Assembly (NCBI GenBank): GCA_024234215.1
Contig: JACKOQ010000001.1
Coordinates: 806,001 to 870,000, forward strand
DNA: 64,000 nucleotides
Direction: 5' to 3'
Source: Pseudomonadales bacterium
GTDB lineage: Bacteria > Pseudomonadota > Gammaproteobacteria > Pseudomonadales > UBA5862
The position numbers and the translations under genes were made by a program. The notes under the pieces were generated by a model. It saw nothing but the letters and a program-made list of their open reading frames with translations, was not told the origin of the DNA and did not search any database. Each line of letters opens with the position of its first letter. Within the stretch, counting starts at the first letter, position 1. Shown here piece after piece: positions 61,001 to 64,000 of the stretch.

Positions 61001-62002
61001 ATGAACAGCCAGCCGCCGCATGACCTCCAGCTCACCCCGCAGGGGCAGTTGCGCCATTTTCTGGCCATCGAGGGGCTGTCGCGGCAGATATTGACCGAGA
61101 TTCTCGACACCGCCGAATCTTTTCTCACGGTTGGTGATCAGCCGGTCAAGAAGGTGCCGCTGCTGCGCGGCAAGACCGTGGTCAATCTCTTCTTCGAGGC
61201 CAGCACCCGCACCCGCACCACCTTCGAGCTGGCCGCCAAGCGGCTGTCGGCCGATGTGCTCAGCCTCAACATCGGCACCTCGGCCACCTCCAAGGGCGAG
61301 AGCCTGCTCGACACCCTGCGCAATCTGGAGGCGATGGCCAGCGACATGTTCATCGTGCGCCATGCCGACAGCGGCGCGGCCCACTTCATCGCCGCCCAGG
61401 TGACGCCCGACGTGGCGGTGATCAATGCCGGTGATGGGCGCCATGCCCATCCGACGCAGGCGATGCTCGACATGTTCACGATTCGCCGCCACAAGGGGGC
61501 CTTCGAGCCGCTGAAGGTGGCGATCGTCGGCGACATCCTGCACTCCCGCGTCGCCCGCTCGCAGATCAAGGCACTGAAGACGCTGGGCACCGGCGAGGTG
61601 CGGCTGATTGCCCCGCTCACGCTGCTGCCGGCCGGCATCGACGCCTTCGGAGTGCGCCACTTCACCCGGCTCGAAGAGGGGCTGAGCGACGTCGATGTGG
61701 TGATCATGCTGCGTTTGCAGCGCGAGCGGATGCAGAGCGCGCTGCTGCCGAGCTTCAATGAGTATTACCAGCTTTATGGGCTGACCACCGAAAAACTGGC
61801 CTATGCCCGGCCCGATGCGATCGTCATGCATCCGGGACCGATCAACCGCGGCGTCGAGATCCAGTCCGAGGTGGCCGACGGGCCGCAGTCGGTGATCCTG
61901 CAACAGGTGAGCAACGGCATCGCCGTGCGGATGGCGATTCTGTCGATGACGATGAGTGGCCAGACGCTGGCCAGACAGCAGGAGTCCGCGCTCCATGTCT
62001 GA
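61001..62002 (+). CDS. pyrB: Aspartate carbamoyltransferase catalytic subunit
   Basis: PyrB joins carbamoyl phosphate and aspartate in pyrimidine synthesis. The 333-residue protein has the carbamoyl-phosphate loop FFEASTRTRTTFELAAKRL, SATSKGESLLDTLRNLEAM, IVRHADSGAAHFIA, INAGDGRHAHPTQAMLDMFTI and MHPGPINRGVEIQSEV. The N-terminal extension of about 20 residues before HFLAIEGLSR matches Pseudomonas-type PyrB, which forms a dodecamer with PyrC'. There is no pyrI regulatory subunit. No ribosome-binding site is obvious, and a -10-like TACACT (60987-60992) lies only eight bases upstream. Its stop overlaps the pyrC' start by 8 bases. Confidence 0.96.
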   Translation: MNSQPPHDLQLTPQGQLRHFLAIEGLSRQILTEILDTAESFLTVGDQPVKKVPLLRGKTVVNLFFEASTRTRTTFELAAKRLSADVLSLNIGTSATSKGESLLDTLRNLEAMASDMFIVRHADSGAAHFIAAQVTPDVAVINAGDGRHAHPTQAMLDMFTIRRHKGAFEPLKVAIVGDILHSRVARSQIKALKTLGTGEVRLIAPLTLLPAGIDAFGVRHFTRLEEGLSDVDVVIMLRLQRERMQSALLPSFNEYYQLYGLTTEKLAYARPDAIVMHPGPINRGVEIQSEVADGPQSVILQQVSNGIAVRMAILSMTMSGQTLARQQESALHV

Positions 62003-63302
62003 TCGATCCAGGGCCGTGCCGGCACCGGCGCTGCTGATCCGCGGTGGCCGGGTCATCGACCCGGTTCAGGGCATCGACCGCGTCGCCGATCTGGCGGTCA
62101 GCGACGGCCGGATTCTGTCGATTGGCGAGCCACCGCCCGGTTTCGTGGCCGAGCAGCAGATCGACGCCCAGGGTTGGGTGGTGGCGCCGGGTTTCGTCGA
62201 TCTGGCGGTGCGGCCGCGCGAACCCGGCGATGAGCAGAAGGCGACACTGGAGAGTGAATGCCGGGCCGCGCTGGCCGGCGGCATCACCACGCTCTGCATG
62301 CCACCCGACACCCGGCCTCCGATCGACACGCCGGCGGTGGTCCGGCTGATCGAGGCGCAGGCGCGCGCGGCCGGTGCGGCACGGGTGGTGGTGCTGGGCG
62401 CACTGACGCAGCAGTTGGCCGGGGCATTTCCGGCCGAGATGGCGGCGCTGCGGGCCGCTGGTTGCGTTGGCATGAGCAACGGCAAGGCGCCGCTGGCCAC
62501 TGCGCGGGTGCTGCGACACTGCATGGAGTATGCGGCCAGCAATGGCCTGATGCTGTTTGTCGAACCCGAGGAGCCGACGCTGGCGGCCGATGGCTGTGCC
62601 CATGAAGGCGAGGTGGCCAGCCGTCTGGGCCTGACCGGCATCCCGGCCAGTGCCGAGAGCATCGCCATTGCCACGGTGCTGCTGCTGGTCGAGCAGACCG
62701 GTGCGCGGGTCCACTTCGGACGGCTGTCGGCCGCCCGGTCGGTGGCGTTGATCGCCCAGGCCAAGGCGCAGGGATTGCCGGTCACTGCCGACGTGGCCGC
62801 CCATCAGTTGATCTGGAACGAGCGCGCGCTGCTCGACTATGACGCCCGCTTCCATCTGCGGCCACCGCTGCGCGGCGAGGCCGACCGCCAGGCGCTGTTG
62901 CAGGGGGTGCTGGAGGGGGTGGTCGATGCCATCTGCTCCGACCATCAGCCGCACGAGGCCGAGGCCAAGCTGGCACCCTTTGCCGCCACCGAGCCGGGAA
63001 TCTCCGCACTCGAGACGCTGTTGCCACTGGCGCTGGCCGCTGCAAGCCAGGTCGAGATGCCACTGATCAAACTGATCGAACGGCTCAGCAGCGCACCTGC
63101 CCGGTTGCTTGGACTCGACGCCGGCTCGCTGCTGCCGGGTGCCCGCGCCGACCTCTGCCTCTTTGCCCCCGCTGAGCGCTGGCGACTGAGCGCCGCCACG
63201 TTGCACTCAAGAGGGCAGAACAGCCCGCTGCTCGAGAGCGAACTGGTGGGGCGGGTGCGCCATACGCTGCTCGATGGACGGATCGTCCACCAGGCGCCGT
63301 AA
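61995..63302 (+). CDS. pyrC': Dihydroorotase-like protein PyrC', probably non-catalytic
   Basis: This 435-residue amidohydrolase-fold protein starts at MSDRSRAVPAPALLIRGG, overlapping pyrB by 8 bases. It aligns with dihydroorotase throughout (GGITTLCMPPDTRPPID, HLRPPLRGEADRQAL, AICSDHQPHEAEAK, NSPLLESEL). The zinc-binding DxHxH of the first strand is replaced: residues 69-78 read DLAVRPREPG where active enzymes have DLHVHLREPG, so both histidines are lost. In Pseudomonas the same pyrB-pyrC' pairing encodes an inactive dihydroorotase needed structurally for aspartate transcarbamoylase. An active dihydroorotase must be encoded elsewhere. Confidence 0.93.
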   Translation: MSDRSRAVPAPALLIRGGRVIDPVQGIDRVADLAVSDGRILSIGEPPPGFVAEQQIDAQGWVVAPGFVDLAVRPREPGDEQKATLESECRAALAGGITTLCMPPDTRPPIDTPAVVRLIEAQARAAGAARVVVLGALTQQLAGAFPAEMAALRAAGCVGMSNGKAPLATARVLRHCMEYAASNGLMLFVEPEEPTLAADGCAHEGEVASRLGLTGIPASAESIAIATVLLLVEQTGARVHFGRLSAARSVALIAQAKAQGLPVTADVAAHQLIWNERALLDYDARFHLRPPLRGEADRQALLQGVLEGVVDAICSDHQPHEAEAKLAPFAATEPGISALETLLPLALAAASQVEMPLIKLIERLSSAPARLLGLDAGSLLPGARADLCLFAPAERWRLSAATLHSRGQNSPLLESELVGRVRHTLLDGRIVHQAP

Positions 63303-63320
63303 CGGACGCACTCCCGGCTT

Positions 63321-64000
63321 TCACAGCAGGCCGCTGCGGTAGCGCCGAATCAGTGCGGCGGTCGAGCCATCGAACTGATCGGGCAGCGGCAGCGTGCCGT
63401 CGATCAGCAGTGGCGAGATGCGTTCGCTCAACTGCTTGCCCAGCTCCACTCCCCACTGGTCGAATGCATTGATGCGCCAGATCAGGCTCTGCACATAGAC
63501 CTTGTGCTCATAGAGCGCGATCAGTGCGCCCAGGGTCTGCGGCGTCAGTTGCTCCATCAGCAGCATGTTGCTGGGCCGGTTGCCGGCAATCACCTTGTGC
63601 GGGGCCAGTTGGCGGGCCTGCTCGCGATCGAGTCCGGCCTGCAGCAGCTCTGCGGTGGCCGCTTCGAGGCTCTTGCCCTCCAGCAGCGCCTGACTCTGTG
63701 CCACGCAGTTGGCGAAGAGATGGTGGTGGTGGTCGGCCACCCGGTGGTGGGCGCGCAGCGCGGTGATGAAATCGACCGGGATGAACTGAGTGCCCTGATG
63801 CAGCAGTTGGTGAAACGAGTGCTGGCCCAGCGTGCCGGGCGTGCCCCAGACCACGGCGGCGCTGTGGTAAGCGAGCGGTTCGCCGGCCAGGTTGCAGGAT
63901 TTGCCGTTGCTCTCCATCTCCAGTTGTTGCAGAAAATCGGGGAAGCGGCGCAGGTCATGCAGATAGGGCAGTATCGCCTGTGAGCGTGCGCCCCACAGGT
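63321..64000 (-). CDS. pgi: Glucose-6-phosphate isomerase, C-terminal part (cut by window edge)
   Basis: About 226 C-terminal residues are visible; the frame runs unbroken through position 64000. They begin LWGARSQAILPYLHDLRRF, continue through the family signature MESNGK and the SIS-domain block VVWGTPGTLGQHSFHQLLHQG (as WGTPGTLGQHSFHQL), and include the catalytic-lysine region VYVQSLIWRINAFDQWGVELGK, in which QWGVELGK is the Pgi signature 2. Pgi interconverts glucose 6-phosphate and fructose 6-phosphate. It is convergent with pyrC', 18 bases apart. Confidence 0.95.
   Translation of the reverse strand, partial: LWGARSQAILPYLHDLRRFPDFLQQLEMESNGKSCNLAGEPLAYHSAAVVWGTPGTLGQHSFHQLLHQGTQFIPVDFITALRAHHRVADHHHHLFANCVAQSQALLEGKSLEAATAELLQAGLDREQARQLAPHKVIAGNRPSNMLLMEQLTPQTLGALIALYEHKVYVQSLIWRINAFDQWGVELGKQLSERISPLLIDGTLPLPDQFDGSTAALIRRYRSGLL

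Overview
This window is 64 kb of high-GC chromosomal DNA from a gammaproteobacterium. Three conserved gene orders support that: ibaG-murA-hisG-hisD-hisC, yqgE-ruvX-pyrR-pyrB-pyrC' and parC/serB. All occur in Pseudomonadales-like genomes. A PEP-CTERM protein, a Baeyer-Villiger monooxygenase, a crotonase and an amidohydrolase-3 enzyme point to an environmental, metabolically versatile lineage. I cannot name genus or species. Nothing indicates a plasmid or a complete phage, and I see no rRNA or CRISPR array.

Layout. 0-2.1 kb: a MarR regulator cut by the window edge and a Baeyer-Villiger monooxygenase. 2.2-7.5 kb: a minus-strand block of ibaG, murA, hisG, hisD, hisC and a DUF2058 gene; the his genes are joined by ATGA overlaps. 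7.7-12 kb: a host-attachment protein, parC and serB. 12.07-12.28 kb: tRNA-Cys(GCA) and tRNA-Leu(UAA). These are followed directly by a small lower-GC islet (12.3-14.6 kb) holding an LA2681-type HEPN gene and, tail to tail, a decayed TIGR02391/Ymh HEPN gene. 14.6-24.6 kb: a GST, a DedA protein, two ABC-F ATPases (ettA, uup), a zinc-type CDF transporter, glycogen phosphorylase and an EAL-CBS-GGDEF protein. 25-32.4 kb: a small unknown protein, a vWA membrane protein and a tightly coupled tetR-MFP-RND efflux operon with a palindromic operator over its promoter. 32.4-38.6 kb: amidohydrolase, alpha/beta hydrolase, DUF2470 protein, crotonase and rhlB.

38.7-55.1 kb is a surface-polysaccharide locus of the ABC-transporter (Wzm/Wzt) type. 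It has two WbsX proteins, four glycosyltransferases, two FkbM methyltransferases, a WecB epimerase, a sulfotransferase, a CRTAC1 lipoprotein and an alpha/alpha-toroid protein. Base composition falls inside wzt, at the join between its ATPase and substrate-recognition domains, and recovers near 47.9 kb. The middle of the locus therefore looks like an exchangeable cassette.

55.2-64 kb: mutL (endonuclease type), an AT-rich PEP-CTERM gene, an SDR, an RraA-like protein, then yqgE-ruvX-pyrR-pyrB-pyrC'. The PyrC' lacks the zinc-binding HxH and should be the non-catalytic partner of aspartate transcarbamoylase. The C-terminal part of pgi runs off the right edge.

Most worth following up: the two-HEPN tRNA islet, the mosaic wzt and duplicated wbsX, the CRTAC1/toroid/sulfotransferase set, and the leader-ORF/operator arrangement of the efflux operon. 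Start codons were re-chosen by ribosome-binding site and family alignment from memory. No database search or computed GC plot was possible, so composition statements are by eye.
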